From CAYSWV01 sp964434865 (GTDB taxonomy: Bacteria > Cyanobacteriota > Cyanobacteriia > Thermostichales > Thermostichaceae): a DNA stretch of 64,000 nt. A model generated the notes under the pieces. The model did not search any database. It was not told where the DNA came from and saw nothing but the letters and a program-made list of their open reading frames with translations. Below, piece by piece: positions 9,209-17,709 of this stretch (its first letter is position 1; each line of letters begins with the position of its first letter). Made by a program: the position numbers and the translations under genes. The stretch is taken from contig CAYSWV010000006.1 in the NCBI GenBank assembly GCA_964434865.1, positions 62,001 through 126,000 of the forward strand, written 5' to 3'.

Positions 9209-9412
9209 AAATCGCTCTAGCTCAGATCTAGCATTTAACTGCTATTTAAAATGACTTGCTGGGATAATCTAGTTGTGGTTGAATCTTGGTGCCTGAATCG
9301 TTATAAACTAAGTCGTAAATTTGATTAGGTGTCTGTCCCTGCATAAAACCCGCCAGGGCCTAAATAGACTGTAGAGAGGCAAGCAATCACGAGGCAAGAA
9401 ATTACAATGATC

Positions 9413-9979
9413 ATGAGTCAAGCAGCCTTAAAGGCTTTCCAGTCAGAGATCCAGTCATGCAGTAACGATCCTCAATCTCTACGGCTTCTAGCCAAAGAAT
9501 TGGAGCAACTAGCAGCTATTGCCTTGGGCCGTGCCGAGGAGTTTGATTTGTTTCAAGGCTCACGGATAGAGTCGGCTTCAAGGATAGAGTCAGCTTCAAG
9601 TGATCACATTACCCCATCCTTCTTACCCGCTACTACTACCGACTCTACAGTGTCTCCAATGGAGCCAGAGGTCTCTCTAGATTCAGATTCAGCTTTAGAT
9701 CAATCACTGGCGGCTTTGCTATCTGATGATGCAACTGCGTTCTCTGAGTTAAATCCACCCTCAGCTGCTGGAGACTTGGCTGAGGATCCGCTCTTAGATC
9801 AATCTTTAGCTGCTTTGTTGGGAGATGATGAGGAACCTAATTTTCCAGACTATGCCCAAACTCCAGCAACCCCAGCTCCAGCTCCTCCCGAGCCACCTAC
9901 AACAGAGGGTGCTCTAGATCAGTCGCTGGTAGAGCTATTTGGTATGGACCCTGATGAATGGGATCCAACGGCAGAGTAG
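9413..9979 (+). CDS. Acidic protein with three LDQSL motifs, unknown
   Basis: A protein of 188 residues (190 if the ATG six bases earlier is used). The N-terminal 45 residues look helical (KAFQSEIQSCSNDPQSLRLL). The remainder is acidic and probably disordered. The key feature is three copies of a short motif: LDQSLAALLSDD, LDQSLAALLGDD and LDQSLVELFGMD, separated by about 45 variable residues rich in Pro, Asp and Glu. Conservation of the motif inside disordered spacers suggests three binding sites for one partner. A near-perfect 18-bp duplication at 9564-9599 encodes RIESASRIESAS. I do not recognise the family. It lies 130 bases upstream of hemB in the same orientation. Confidence 0.7.
   Translation: MSQAALKAFQSEIQSCSNDPQSLRLLAKELEQLAAIALGRAEEFDLFQGSRIESASRIESASSDHITPSFLPATTTDSTVSPMEPEVSLDSDSALDQSLAALLSDDATAFSELNPPSAAGDLAEDPLLDQSLAALLGDDEEPNFPDYAQTPATPAPAPPEPPTTEGALDQSLVELFGMDPDEWDPTAE
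9564..9599. repeat. In-frame tandem duplication, period 18
   Basis: GGATAGAGTCGGCTTCAA is followed by GGATAGAGTCAGCTTCAA inside the LDQSL protein gene, doubling the peptide RIESAS. One base differs. Confidence 0.9.
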
Positions 9980-10109
9980 ATTGGGATGAGAACTTAAGAT
10001 TTACACCACGATGAGTGTAAGAGTAGGTCATCATGGCACAATAGAAAACCTGGAGCCAGTTGTACGAGTTGTGGCTGGGTCGATGTTGGTCTTATGAGGC
10101 TGTAGATTT

Positions 10110-11093
10110 ATGTTGGATATTGTGTATCGCCCTCGTCGATTACGGCGGACTGCTGCCTTGCGTCGCCTAGTTCAGGAAACAGTACTGGAGACACAGGACC
10201 TAATCTATCCTCTGTTCGTAATGGAAGGCCAAAACCAGCAGGTTGAAGTTCCCTCGATGCCTGGCACCTTTCGCTACACGTTGGATCACCTATTGAAAGA
10301 AATTGATCAAGCTGTCCAACTCGGAATTCCAGCAATTGCCCTATTTCCTGTGGTGCCTGAAGCTAAAAAAGATCCCACGGGTCAAGAGAGCTTTAATCCC
10401 AACGGTTTAATTCAACAGTGTGTGCGCCAAATTAGACAAGCTCATCCTGAGGTTGCAATTGTCACCGACGTGGCTCTGGATCCCTACAACATCGATGGCC
10501 ATGATGGCATTGTCCAAAATGGAGAGATCTTAAACGATGAAACAGTTGAAGTGTTGATCAAGCAGGCATTATCACAGGCAGAGGCTGGAACCGATATTGT
10601 AGCTCCTTCTGACATGATGGATGGCCGCGTTGGAGCTATCCGAGAAGCTTTGGATGATGCGGGCTACACCCATGTGAGTATTATGGCTTACTCAGCAAAG
10701 TATGCCTCAGCCTACTATGGCCCCTTCAGAGATGCTCTAGAATCAGCACCCAAAGCTGGTGACAAAAAAACCTATCAAATGGATCCGGCCAATGCCCGTG
10801 AAGCCATCCGTGAAGTTGAACTCGATGAAATGGAAGGGGCGGATATGGTTATGGTCAAACCAGCTCTAGCTTATTTGGACATTATCTATCGTGTGCGAGA
10901 GTCAACAGAACTCCCGGTTGTTGCGTATAACGTGAGTGGAGAGTATGCCATGATCAAAGCCGCCGCACAAAAGGGGTGGATTGATGGATCTAAGGTGATG
11001 CTTGAAACCCTGACAGCCATGAAACGCGCGGGAGCAGATATGATCTTGACCTATTTTGCTAAGGAGGCTGCTCAACATCTTCAGCTGTCTTAG
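10110..11093 (+). CDS. hemB: Porphobilinogen synthase (delta-aminolevulinate dehydratase)
   Basis: HemB condenses two 5-aminolevulinate molecules to porphobilinogen, the second committed step of haem and chlorophyll synthesis. At 327 residues it is full length. The two active-site lysines are visible: MAYSAKYASAYYGP near residue 197 and the Schiff-base lysine in MVMVKPALAYLD near 250. The metal-site loop reads AIVTDVALDPYNIDGHDGIV, with Asp replacing the Cys ligands of the zinc enzymes, which indicates the magnesium-type enzyme usual in phototrophs. The start is ATG with no strong Shine-Dalgarno sequence. Confidence 0.97.
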   Translation: MLDIVYRPRRLRRTAALRRLVQETVLETQDLIYPLFVMEGQNQQVEVPSMPGTFRYTLDHLLKEIDQAVQLGIPAIALFPVVPEAKKDPTGQESFNPNGLIQQCVRQIRQAHPEVAIVTDVALDPYNIDGHDGIVQNGEILNDETVEVLIKQALSQAEAGTDIVAPSDMMDGRVGAIREALDDAGYTHVSIMAYSAKYASAYYGPFRDALESAPKAGDKKTYQMDPANAREAIREVELDEMEGADMVMVKPALAYLDIIYRVRESTELPVVAYNVSGEYAMIKAAAQKGWIDGSKVMLETLTAMKRAGADMILTYFAKEAAQHLQLS

Positions 11094-11139
11094 GTTAGGA
11101 GCCACTACTGATGCCTACCAGACAGGGTTATCAGAATGC

Positions 11140-11343
11140 TTAGTTTTCAGCGATAGAGTTCACTGTTATAACTGACTCTGCTGAGGTACTACTAGGGTAA
11201 GCAACAGGCACATCATCTGGCAAGATCATAGCCGTCAAGATAATCATGAGTCCTACTAATAGCATGGGTAGCCCGGCACTGTTAGCCCAGTCGCTATCTA
11301 AGTCGTTGCGCATCGATCGAGACCGCTTACTGGAATATCTCAT
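11140..11343 (-). CDS. Small single-helix membrane protein, unknown
   Basis: A 67-residue open frame encoding a charged N-terminus (MRYSSKRSRSMRNDLDSDWA), one hydrophobic helix (GLPMLLVGLMIILTAMILP) and a short Ser/Thr tail. The positive-inside charge bias and plausible helix support it as a real small membrane protein, but no homologue is recognisable. It runs opposite to hemB and parallel to a similar small gene 67 bases upstream, so the two may form a unit. Confidence 0.5.
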   Translation of the reverse strand: MRYSSKRSRSMRNDLDSDWANSAGLPMLLVGLMIILTAMILPDDVPVAYPSSTSAESVITVNSIAEN

Positions 11344-11410
11344 AGAGCCATTCCTTCAAATTGAAGTTTCCTACTTACCAGGATCGATGAATCCGCATGG
11401 GATTGCCATC

Positions 11411-11638
11411 CTATATTTTGGTCGCCCGATCGGGTGAATCAGATTGTACGGTTTGGACTGTCTTACCGAGTACATCAGAGATATCCGGCGGTGTGACTGC
11501 ACTGATCAACAACACATTGAAGCCTAAAGGCAGAGCAATTAGCAGTAACGGGAGATAGCGACTGACATAATCATCCCACTGCAACTGAGGGGTCCGAGTC
11601 TGGGTTTGAGTTCCAGGTCTTGTGAGAGTAGCTTGCAT
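11411..11638 (-). CDS. Small single-helix membrane protein, unknown
   Basis: A 75-residue open frame: a polar Thr/Gln-rich N-terminus, one hydrophobic helix (YLPLLLIALPLGFNVLLISA) and a polar tail. Size and layout resemble the small one-helix proteins common in cyanobacterial membranes, but it lacks the ExxNGR chlorophyll-binding motif of Hlip/SCP proteins. It is probably cotranscribed with the small membrane protein just downstream. Function unknown. Confidence 0.5.
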   Translation of the reverse strand: MQATLTRPGTQTQTRTPQLQWDDYVSRYLPLLLIALPLGFNVLLISAVTPPDISDVLGKTVQTVQSDSPDRATKI

Positions 11639-11888
11639 GGGTCAACCTTCTAAAACTAACCTTTTGAGCAATCAATACCTACAGCCTTATAGTGCCTAGT
11701 TTTCTAGGGCGTTAGCTTCGTCCGTTGAGTTCACCCACTCAGGTGACAATCTTGTAACATTAACCAACATTGCAAGTAGGTCTAGCATCAGCCTAAATGG
11801 GTAACCTGTGAATCGACTGATAACTGCCTGAGGATCCCAGATCTCAATGATCTCAAGACTCAATTTGGACTTGGTTAGTGGGCAGTCC

Positions 11889-12764
11889 TTAAATTTGCAA
11901 AAACTGGCGTAGTTCTCTTAGGTACGTTTGGGGATCTTCCAACATGGGAAAGTGGCCGGTTTGGGGAATTTCAGTGTAGTGGATCTGGGAATTTAAGCTA
12001 GCTGCTCGTTGACCGAGTCGGGCTGGAATAATGATGTCTTTAGCCCCCACCACGAGTAAGGTTGGGATAGCTAAGTCTCGGAAGGCAGCAGGCATTAACT
12101 GACTGGCCCGCTTACTCACAAACGTATAGATCGTAGAGACTACTGGAATCTGATCAGCCTGTAGGTAATCAGCGAGAAAGGCTTTACGTTCAGCTTGGGG
12201 AACAGATTGATGGAGAAACCGAGCCATCACTAAGCGATCCATTTGAGGAATGCGTAGTAGCACCGAAGGCCGGAGACTGACCACTAAGCCTCCAACCCAA
12301 TGAAATAGCTTGAAAGTCAAGGGATTGTAATCAAAAATACCATTACAGGTAAGAATTAAACGCTCAACTCGCTGATCCAAGTCATAATAGGCGCTAAAGA
12401 CAACCGCAATAGAACCCCCTAGAGAATGAGCATTAATAGACACACGAGGTATCTTCAATTGTTGAAGTAAAAGTTGTAGATCTTCAGCATAAGTTTCAAT
12501 CTCATAAGCCGCTAACTCTTGAGGAGGCATCATAACAGACTCAGGCCAAGACGGTGATCGGGTGCTCCGACCAAACCCCCGTAAGTCATAAAGTAGGCAG
12601 TCATACTGAGTCTTAATCTGGTGGGCTGTCGATTCCCAGTAGCGCCCTGATCCACCCCACCCATGAATAAATAGCATAATGGGTTTGTCACCTTGAGGGC
12701 CGTTGGGATCAGCACAAATCCATTCTATGTAATGGGGGACTCCCTTAATCTCGATCAGCGCCAT
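11889..12764 (-). CDS. Alpha/beta-fold hydrolase
   Basis: A 291-residue alpha/beta hydrolase. The oxyanion-hole motif HGWGGSGRYWE is near residue 33, the nucleophile elbow is INAHSLGGS near 110 (Ser flanked by A-x-S-x-G), the acid is probably the Asp of VVGAKDIIIPARLG, and the catalytic His lies in TGHFPMLEDP near the C-terminus. The triad is complete, so it should be an active esterase, lipase or haloperoxidase-like enzyme; the substrate cannot be inferred. No signal peptide is seen, so it is cytoplasmic. It stands alone. Confidence 0.85.
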   Translation of the reverse strand: MALIEIKGVPHYIEWICADPNGPQGDKPIMLFIHGWGGSGRYWESTAHQIKTQYDCLLYDLRGFGRSTRSPSWPESVMMPPQELAAYEIETYAEDLQLLLQQLKIPRVSINAHSLGGSIAVVFSAYYDLDQRVERLILTCNGIFDYNPLTFKLFHWVGGLVVSLRPSVLLRIPQMDRLVMARFLHQSVPQAERKAFLADYLQADQIPVVSTIYTFVSKRASQLMPAAFRDLAIPTLLVVGAKDIIIPARLGQRAASLNSQIHYTEIPQTGHFPMLEDPQTYLRELRQFLQI

Positions 12765-12892
12765 ACATCCTGCTCCAATGCAAGCCTCAGTTTACTACAC
12801 TCTATGGGCTACTAGATTTCAATTAAGTCTGTTGAGATTTTAATGTCTCGACAAGGTATTCAAGGAGACAATAGCTTGAATTCGGGGTAGGC

Positions 12893-13897
12893 TTGAGAGC
12901 GGTCAGAGTTAAGGTGATTCAGGTGACCCAGAGCTGGTTGAAGGGCATAGATTTCAATGAGGGTAGTCGCTGGCTGAAATGGATACTAATAGGTTGTCTC
13001 TGTTGCAGTCTCCTGGGGTGTGGCAGTAGTGGCCCGTCAAGATCCTTTTTACTCCCCACTAGTCTGGACCCCGCTAGCCTCGATCCTAGAACCACCTTTT
13101 CGATTGATCTCCGATTTGTGGATGCAGGATTGACTGTATCTCAGCAGGCTAGTATCTCAGCGGCAGCGGCTCGATGGAGTACCTTGATCCAAGGCGATTT
13201 GCCGGATATACCTCTAGGAGCACCCCTTCCGCCCTGTATCGATAATACACCACCCCTAAATCAATCCATTGATGATCTAGTCATTGACATTAGCATTGGA
13301 CCGATTGATGGCCCTGGCAATACTTTGGGTCTTGCTGCTATCTGTCTGCTGCGAACTGAATCAGCCCTCCCAGCTTACGGTGCCATCCGCTTTGATCAAA
13401 ACGACTTACCTGAATTGGTCGAACGTGACTTGTTGGGTGCAGTAGCCTTGCACGAAATTACCCATGTGTTGGGCTTTGGTATCCTGTGGCCTGCTAGAGG
13501 TCTTGTGGCCAATGTAGACACTACCCTACCTGTATACCTAGGATTTCAAGGTGTAGCCCAGTATGCAGCTTTAGGGGGGCAAGGTTTGGTTCCGGTTGAA
13601 GGACAAGGGGGAACTGGTGTTGAAAATGTTCATTGGCGAGAATCTGTCTTCGGTTCAGAATTAATGACTGGAACCTTAAATACTGGTGGGGGTAATCCCC
13701 TCAGCCGTCTCACCGTGGGTGCTATTTTGGATCTGGGTTATCGGATTGAGCAAGCGGTTGCTGATCCTTATGTTATTCCTGATAATGTGACAGCCACCGC
13801 TACTGAGTTCACTGTTCAAGCTTCCCTACCCATCAAAGAGATTTTAGTGACTGATCGGATGCGTTGGATCAATGCACAGGGGCAATTGGTCAATTAA
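12893..13897 (+). CDS. Leishmanolysin-like (M8) metalloprotease, lipoprotein
   Basis: A zinc metalloprotease anchored as a lipoprotein. A hydrophobic stretch ends in the lipobox LLGC near residue 43, so the mature protein begins at Cys and is exposed outside the inner membrane. The catalytic motif HEITHVLGFG (HExxHxxG) lies near residue 187. The third zinc ligand is the His of NVHWRESVFG and is followed by the Met-turn ELMTG, exactly the arrangement of bacterial leishmanolysin homologues. The longest frame starts at TTG; a GTG nearer the signal peptide is more likely, since about 20 residues precede a normal signal sequence. The caspase-associated gene follows after about 100 bases in the same direction. 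Confidence 0.82.
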   Translation: MRAVRVKVIQVTQSWLKGIDFNEGSRWLKWILIGCLCCSLLGCGSSGPSRSFLLPTSLDPASLDPRTTFSIDLRFVDAGLTVSQQASISAAAARWSTLIQGDLPDIPLGAPLPPCIDNTPPLNQSIDDLVIDISIGPIDGPGNTLGLAAICLLRTESALPAYGAIRFDQNDLPELVERDLLGAVALHEITHVLGFGILWPARGLVANVDTTLPVYLGFQGVAQYAALGGQGLVPVEGQGGTGVENVHWRESVFGSELMTGTLNTGGGNPLSRLTVGAILDLGYRIEQAVADPYVIPDNVTATATEFTVQASLPIKEILVTDRMRWINAQGQLVN

Positions 13898-13999
13898 ATC
13901 GAATAATTGATCTCTGAGTTTTATCATTGGGATCTCTTGAGCTTTATCATCAAGATCTTTGCTGCGGTTGATGGAACCTAAACCAGGTATCATCTCTGA

Positions 14000-14923
14000 G
14001 TGAGTGCTGTAGTAGTAAGGCTGGTATCCATTATGGTGTATGCACCCTCTCCGTTTACCTTTGTTTTGGAGCAGATAGAGCCTGCTGAGATCCCAGTCTC
14101 ACTAGATGAATTAAGCCAGACGCTAGCCCGTTCACCTTTACTAGCACCGGTCCCTGAAGCAGAGACAGCTGATCTGCGAATTGTGATGCAGCCCAATGCC
14201 ATAGTACGGTTTTATCGTCAGACCCAGGCTGTAGCTTTAGCTGCTTTTCGGATCCCAGCCAAACGGGGCCAAACGTTAGTGCGAAAGATCTTACGCATTG
14301 CTGAGCACATTGCTGCCTTTGAGCATGTCCTCATGCTAGAGGCGACCACCGATGCGTTGCGAACGGCAGTTAAGCTTGAATTTTTTGAGTTAACAGAACC
14401 TGCTACTCGAATGACAGCGGCTGAGGTCAAGCCTTTACCCCGTAATGAGCAAGGAAGCCTAGATATCCGATCAGGTCAAAACTTGGCTATTGCCATGACG
14501 AATCAAACTCAAACGGTCTTAAACACTTATCTAGTGGTTTTGGAACCGCAGCAGTACCGTATCAATCTCATCTTTCCTCAGCAATCCGAGCTACCCGCTA
14601 AGCTCCGACCGGGTCAGGGTGTTCTAGTGGGGGGTGACCCCAAGTATCTGCTACAGATGCAGTTACCTGAAGGTAAGACTTCATCGACTGATCATTTTAA
14701 ACTATGGGTTAGCGGTTCTACGATTCAGCCAAGTGTTATGATCATGCCTCCCTTGGGTCAACGGATGGATCCACCTACTGATCCCTATGGCACCGGATCC
14801 CGTTTAGATCGAGACCTACGGCAGAGCATCTTAGGTCAAGTTGGATCGACAGCTGTCCCTGATTTTGTTGATGATCCATGGTGGTGCCAAACGCAAATGG
14901 TTCAGGTTGTTGCAAGTCCATGA
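14000..14923 (+). CDS. Orphan caspase-associated C-terminal region (DUF4384-like)
   Basis: Up to 307 residues. The second half (SGQNLAIAMTNQTQTVLN, INLIFPQQSELPAKL, LRPGQGVLVGG) resembles the beta-sandwich that closes many cyanobacterial caspase-family (peptidase C14) and CHAT proteins, where the usual text is of the form VTNNEDRDLYLxVLVID...IFPN. The first half, with the helix LVRKILRIAEHIAAFEHVLM, resembles the segment that precedes it there. The peptidase domain itself is absent: no His-Gly or QACRG-like motif is present. The start is uncertain, GTG at 14000 or ATG at 14033. Its stop overlaps the ATG of the next gene (ATGA), so the two are translationally coupled. This assignment is from memory of the family and is moderate. 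Confidence 0.6.
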   Translation: MSAVVVRLVSIMVYAPSPFTFVLEQIEPAEIPVSLDELSQTLARSPLLAPVPEAETADLRIVMQPNAIVRFYRQTQAVALAAFRIPAKRGQTLVRKILRIAEHIAAFEHVLMLEATTDALRTAVKLEFFELTEPATRMTAAEVKPLPRNEQGSLDIRSGQNLAIAMTNQTQTVLNTYLVVLEPQQYRINLIFPQQSELPAKLRPGQGVLVGGDPKYLLQMQLPEGKTSSTDHFKLWVSGSTIQPSVMIMPPLGQRMDPPTDPYGTGSRLDRDLRQSILGQVGSTAVPDFVDDPWWCQTQMVQVVASP

Positions 14924-16098
14924 CCCTACGGCCACGACGGGTGTTATGTCTGAGTAATGGGCATGGCGAGGATCAAGTGGCATGTCGTGTTGTAGCTGAG
15001 ATCCAATCTCGTGGTGTTGATGTGATTGCTTTACCGATTGTAGGTGAGGGTAGAGCTTATCAATCTCTGGGGATTTCCATCCTGGATGTGACCCAAATAA
15101 TGCCATCAGGAGGCTTTATCTACCAGGACTGGCGGCAGCTTTGGCGTGATCTCCAAGGTGGGTTATTAGCTTTGACCTGGCGACAACTTCGAGCTATTCG
15201 CCAGCAACCTGATGTGGATCTGGTGTTAGCCGTTGGTGATATTGTTGTTCTGCTAATGGCCTGGTGGAGTCAGCATCCTTATGGTTTTGTGGGTACAGCC
15301 AAGTCTGATTATTACTGGCGAGATGAATCGGGTCCCTACCAGAGGGGATGGCTCCCCTGGCTGCAACCCGTATCAGACTACCTACCCTGGGAACGGTGGC
15401 TCATGAGTCACTCTCGATGTCGTGGGGTTTTTCCACGAGATAGTCTGACAACGCAGTCGTTACAACACTTAGGGATACCTGCTTTTGATCTGGGTAACCC
15501 CATGATGGATGGCTTAGAACCGTCTACAGATGACCCGCTTCGACCTTGGCTCAATCCAGATCAACCTGCGGTTCTCCTCCTACCTGGATCTCGACCTCCT
15601 GAAGCCTATCGCAATTGGCGCTTGATGATGCATGTTGTTCAACAGTTGCCAGACGACATCGCGATCTATGCTGCGATTACCTCTACTCTCTCTAAACCCC
15701 AGTTGATCGACCTTATTCCTCACGGGCGTCATTTACCTCTGATCCAGGGTCACTTTGGTGCCTGTGCTCATCGAGCCACAGTAGTACTAGCCATGGCAGG
15801 TACTGCTACTGAACAATGTGTTGGCTTGGGTAAACCTGTGATCACCCTACCCGGTGAGGGTCCCCAATTTACTCCAGCCTTTGCTGAAGCTCAAACCCGA
15901 TTGTTGGGGCCTTCGATCGTGTTGTCATCACTTGAACAGGGAGCGGCCCAACTCTTAACCACTTTGAAGCAGTTAACTTCTGATCCTAGCTTCTATCATC
16001 AGTTTCAACGTAATGGTCGGCGGCGGATGGGATGTCCGGGGGCTGCACCTCGTATGGCCGATCAGGTTTGCCAGTGGTTAGGTTTAGAGCCAAGCTAG
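14920..16098 (+). CDS. Lipid-A-disaccharide synthase-related protein (TIGR03492 type)
   Basis: A 392-residue protein related to LpxB, present in nearly all cyanobacteria and in plants. It starts RRVLCLSNGHGEDQVACRVV and contains PSGGFIYQDWRQLWRDL, the nucleotide-sugar region AVGDIVVLLMAWW and a C-terminal donor-binding segment with LAMAGTATEQCVGLGKPVI. Family members are distinct from true LpxB and their substrate is unknown; a glycosyltransferase role in the envelope is an inference. The frame is open from 14878, but the ATG at 14920 fits the family start and overlaps the upstream stop by four bases (ATGA). Confidence 0.82.
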   Translation: MTLRPRRVLCLSNGHGEDQVACRVVAEIQSRGVDVIALPIVGEGRAYQSLGISILDVTQIMPSGGFIYQDWRQLWRDLQGGLLALTWRQLRAIRQQPDVDLVLAVGDIVVLLMAWWSQHPYGFVGTAKSDYYWRDESGPYQRGWLPWLQPVSDYLPWERWLMSHSRCRGVFPRDSLTTQSLQHLGIPAFDLGNPMMDGLEPSTDDPLRPWLNPDQPAVLLLPGSRPPEAYRNWRLMMHVVQQLPDDIAIYAAITSTLSKPQLIDLIPHGRHLPLIQGHFGACAHRATVVLAMAGTATEQCVGLGKPVITLPGEGPQFTPAFAEAQTRLLGPSIVLSSLEQGAAQLLTTLKQLTSDPSFYHQFQRNGRRRMGCPGAAPRMADQVCQWLGLEPS

Positions 16099-16141
16099 GC
16101 TGAGGTTATGATAAAACATGCACTAAAGTCCCCAGATAGCA

Positions 16142-16993
16142 ATGACACAGTTAGTTGAGTTTAAGAAATACCACGGCCTGGGTAATGATTTTATCCTGAT
16201 CGATAATCGTCACACCTCAGATCCGATTTTGACCCCTGAAACGGTCGTGACCTTCTGTGATCGGCGATTTGGGATTGGGGCCGATGGGGTTATTTTTTTG
16301 TTGCCTGGTGCCCAAGGGGCTGCCTACAGCATGCGCATTCTAAATAGTGATGGCTCTGAACCCGAGATGTGTGGGAATGGGATTCGGTGTTTGGCCCAAT
16401 TTTTGCACGATCTCAATCTGGAAGCAGAAGCTGAGGGGTATCCTATTCATACCTTAGCGGGTCGTATTGTGCCTAAGCTAGAACCCAATGGTCTCATTAC
16501 CGTCGATATGGGAGAGCCTCGGTTGCCAGCTGCTGAAATTCCCACCACTCTAGGCCAAGCCCAGGACCCTGTGATCGAAGCCGAACTTGAGGTTGATCAC
16601 CAACACTGGTCCGTCACCTGTGTGAGTATGGGTAACCCTCACTGTGTCACCTTTGTCGATGATTTGACTCCTCTGTCACTCACCACCTTAGGTCCTCAGT
16701 TTGAACACCATCCTGCATTTCCAAAGCGGGTTAACACAGAGTTTGTCCAAGTTATATCGCCACAACACTTGAAGATGCAGGTTTGGGAGCGAGGAGCAGG
16801 GGCAACCTTAGCCTGTGGAACGGGAGCTTGTGCTGTACTGGTGGCAGCTGTGTTGACGCAGCGATCTGAAACTCAAGCCGTAGTTGAGCTGCCAGGGGGA
16901 CCTTTAACGATTCGATGGGATCAAGTGTCCAATCATATCTTTATGAGTGGTCCAGCTCAAGCCGTCTTTAGTGGGGTTTATCCGCTACCTTAG
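16142..16993 (+). CDS. dapF: Diaminopimelate epimerase
   Basis: DapF interconverts LL- and meso-diaminopimelate, supplying lysine and peptidoglycan precursors. The protein has 283 residues, close to the usual length. Both catalytic cysteines are in place: EMCGNGIRC near residue 76 and ACGTGAC near 223. The N-terminal FKKYHGLGNDFILIDNR is standard. It follows the TIGR03492 gene by 43 bases on the same strand. It ends seven bases from the stop of a convergent gene. Confidence 0.96.
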   Translation: MTQLVEFKKYHGLGNDFILIDNRHTSDPILTPETVVTFCDRRFGIGADGVIFLLPGAQGAAYSMRILNSDGSEPEMCGNGIRCLAQFLHDLNLEAEAEGYPIHTLAGRIVPKLEPNGLITVDMGEPRLPAAEIPTTLGQAQDPVIEAELEVDHQHWSVTCVSMGNPHCVTFVDDLTPLSLTTLGPQFEHHPAFPKRVNTEFVQVISPQHLKMQVWERGAGATLACGTGACAVLVAAVLTQRSETQAVVELPGGPLTIRWDQVSNHIFMSGPAQAVFSGVYPLP

Positions 16994-17000
16994 GCCAGGT

Positions 17001-17627
17001 TTACCAAAGGCCGAAGCCAATCAGGAGTAATCCGATCAACATCAAGGGCACATAGAGTAAAGCTTGAGTTTGCCACAACAGATAACTCACTACAAGGATG
17101 CCAAGGATGCCAAGGCCTAAAGCGATCCGTTGCAACGAGGGATCGACCCAACGATTGATCTGGCGCTTTAACCACGGAAAGGTAGCTCCCAGGACCAGAG
17201 CCAGGGCTGGTGTAATCCAGTAAAACCAGGGGCGATTGTCAAATATAAACCAAAGACCTAAGCCGATCCCTAGGCAAAAGAAGAGAATCCGAATGTTGGG
17301 GTAGTCTTTCCTAAATTGATGGGGCCGTTTCTCATTCGTTGGCGATGGCAGCATCTGGTACGAAAAACTAGTGCTCCATTCTGGCTCAGGTGAGTTTTTC
17401 TCCCGGATCCAGACAAAAATATTAACTTTGCGGATACCGTGAATGGCGGCAGCATCCATAGCCGAGCGAATCGTTTGAGTCAAACGCTTTTCATCAATCT
17501 CATCATGAGGTAAGCGTTCTAGTAAGACGTTGAGAATAGGACCTTTCAGTTCTACCTTGGCAAAGAGTCGCTGTTGTCCCAACTGATAATCTAATATTTG
17601 TTTGAGATTTCTTAGCTTGCGTCTCAT
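17001..17627 (-). CDS. Unknown membrane protein
   Basis: 208 residues. The N-terminal 110 residues are soluble and mixed in charge (ELKGPILNVLLERLPHDEID, IHGIRKVNIFVWIREKN). A membrane domain follows with about four helices at roughly 115-208, the last being YVPLMLIGLLLIGFGLW at the very C-terminus. The soluble part recalls a small alpha/beta domain found in several cyanobacterial membrane proteins of unknown role, but I cannot name it. Convergent with dapF and divergent from the glycosyltransferase gene. Confidence 0.75.
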   Translation of the reverse strand: MRRKLRNLKQILDYQLGQQRLFAKVELKGPILNVLLERLPHDEIDEKRLTQTIRSAMDAAAIHGIRKVNIFVWIREKNSPEPEWSTSFSYQMLPSPTNEKRPHQFRKDYPNIRILFFCLGIGLGLWFIFDNRPWFYWITPALALVLGATFPWLKRQINRWVDPSLQRIALGLGILGILVVSYLLWQTQALLYVPLMLIGLLLIGFGLW

Positions 17628-17709
17628 TGTTACCTCATGAGGCCCCTAACTGTTACCAGTCTACCGATGTCCGACTATTCCAGGATCAAGACCTCCATCG
17701 GAAAGTGCC

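Larger units (their letters stand above)
8903..9412. other. Spacer with two 18-bp tandem duplications
   Basis: A 510-base spacer between divergent genes. It contains two imperfect tandem duplications, at 8982-9017 and 9173-9208, and otherwise nothing I recognise. The four repeat units all contain TAGCTA-like or TAGTTAGC-like cores. Confidence 0.5.
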
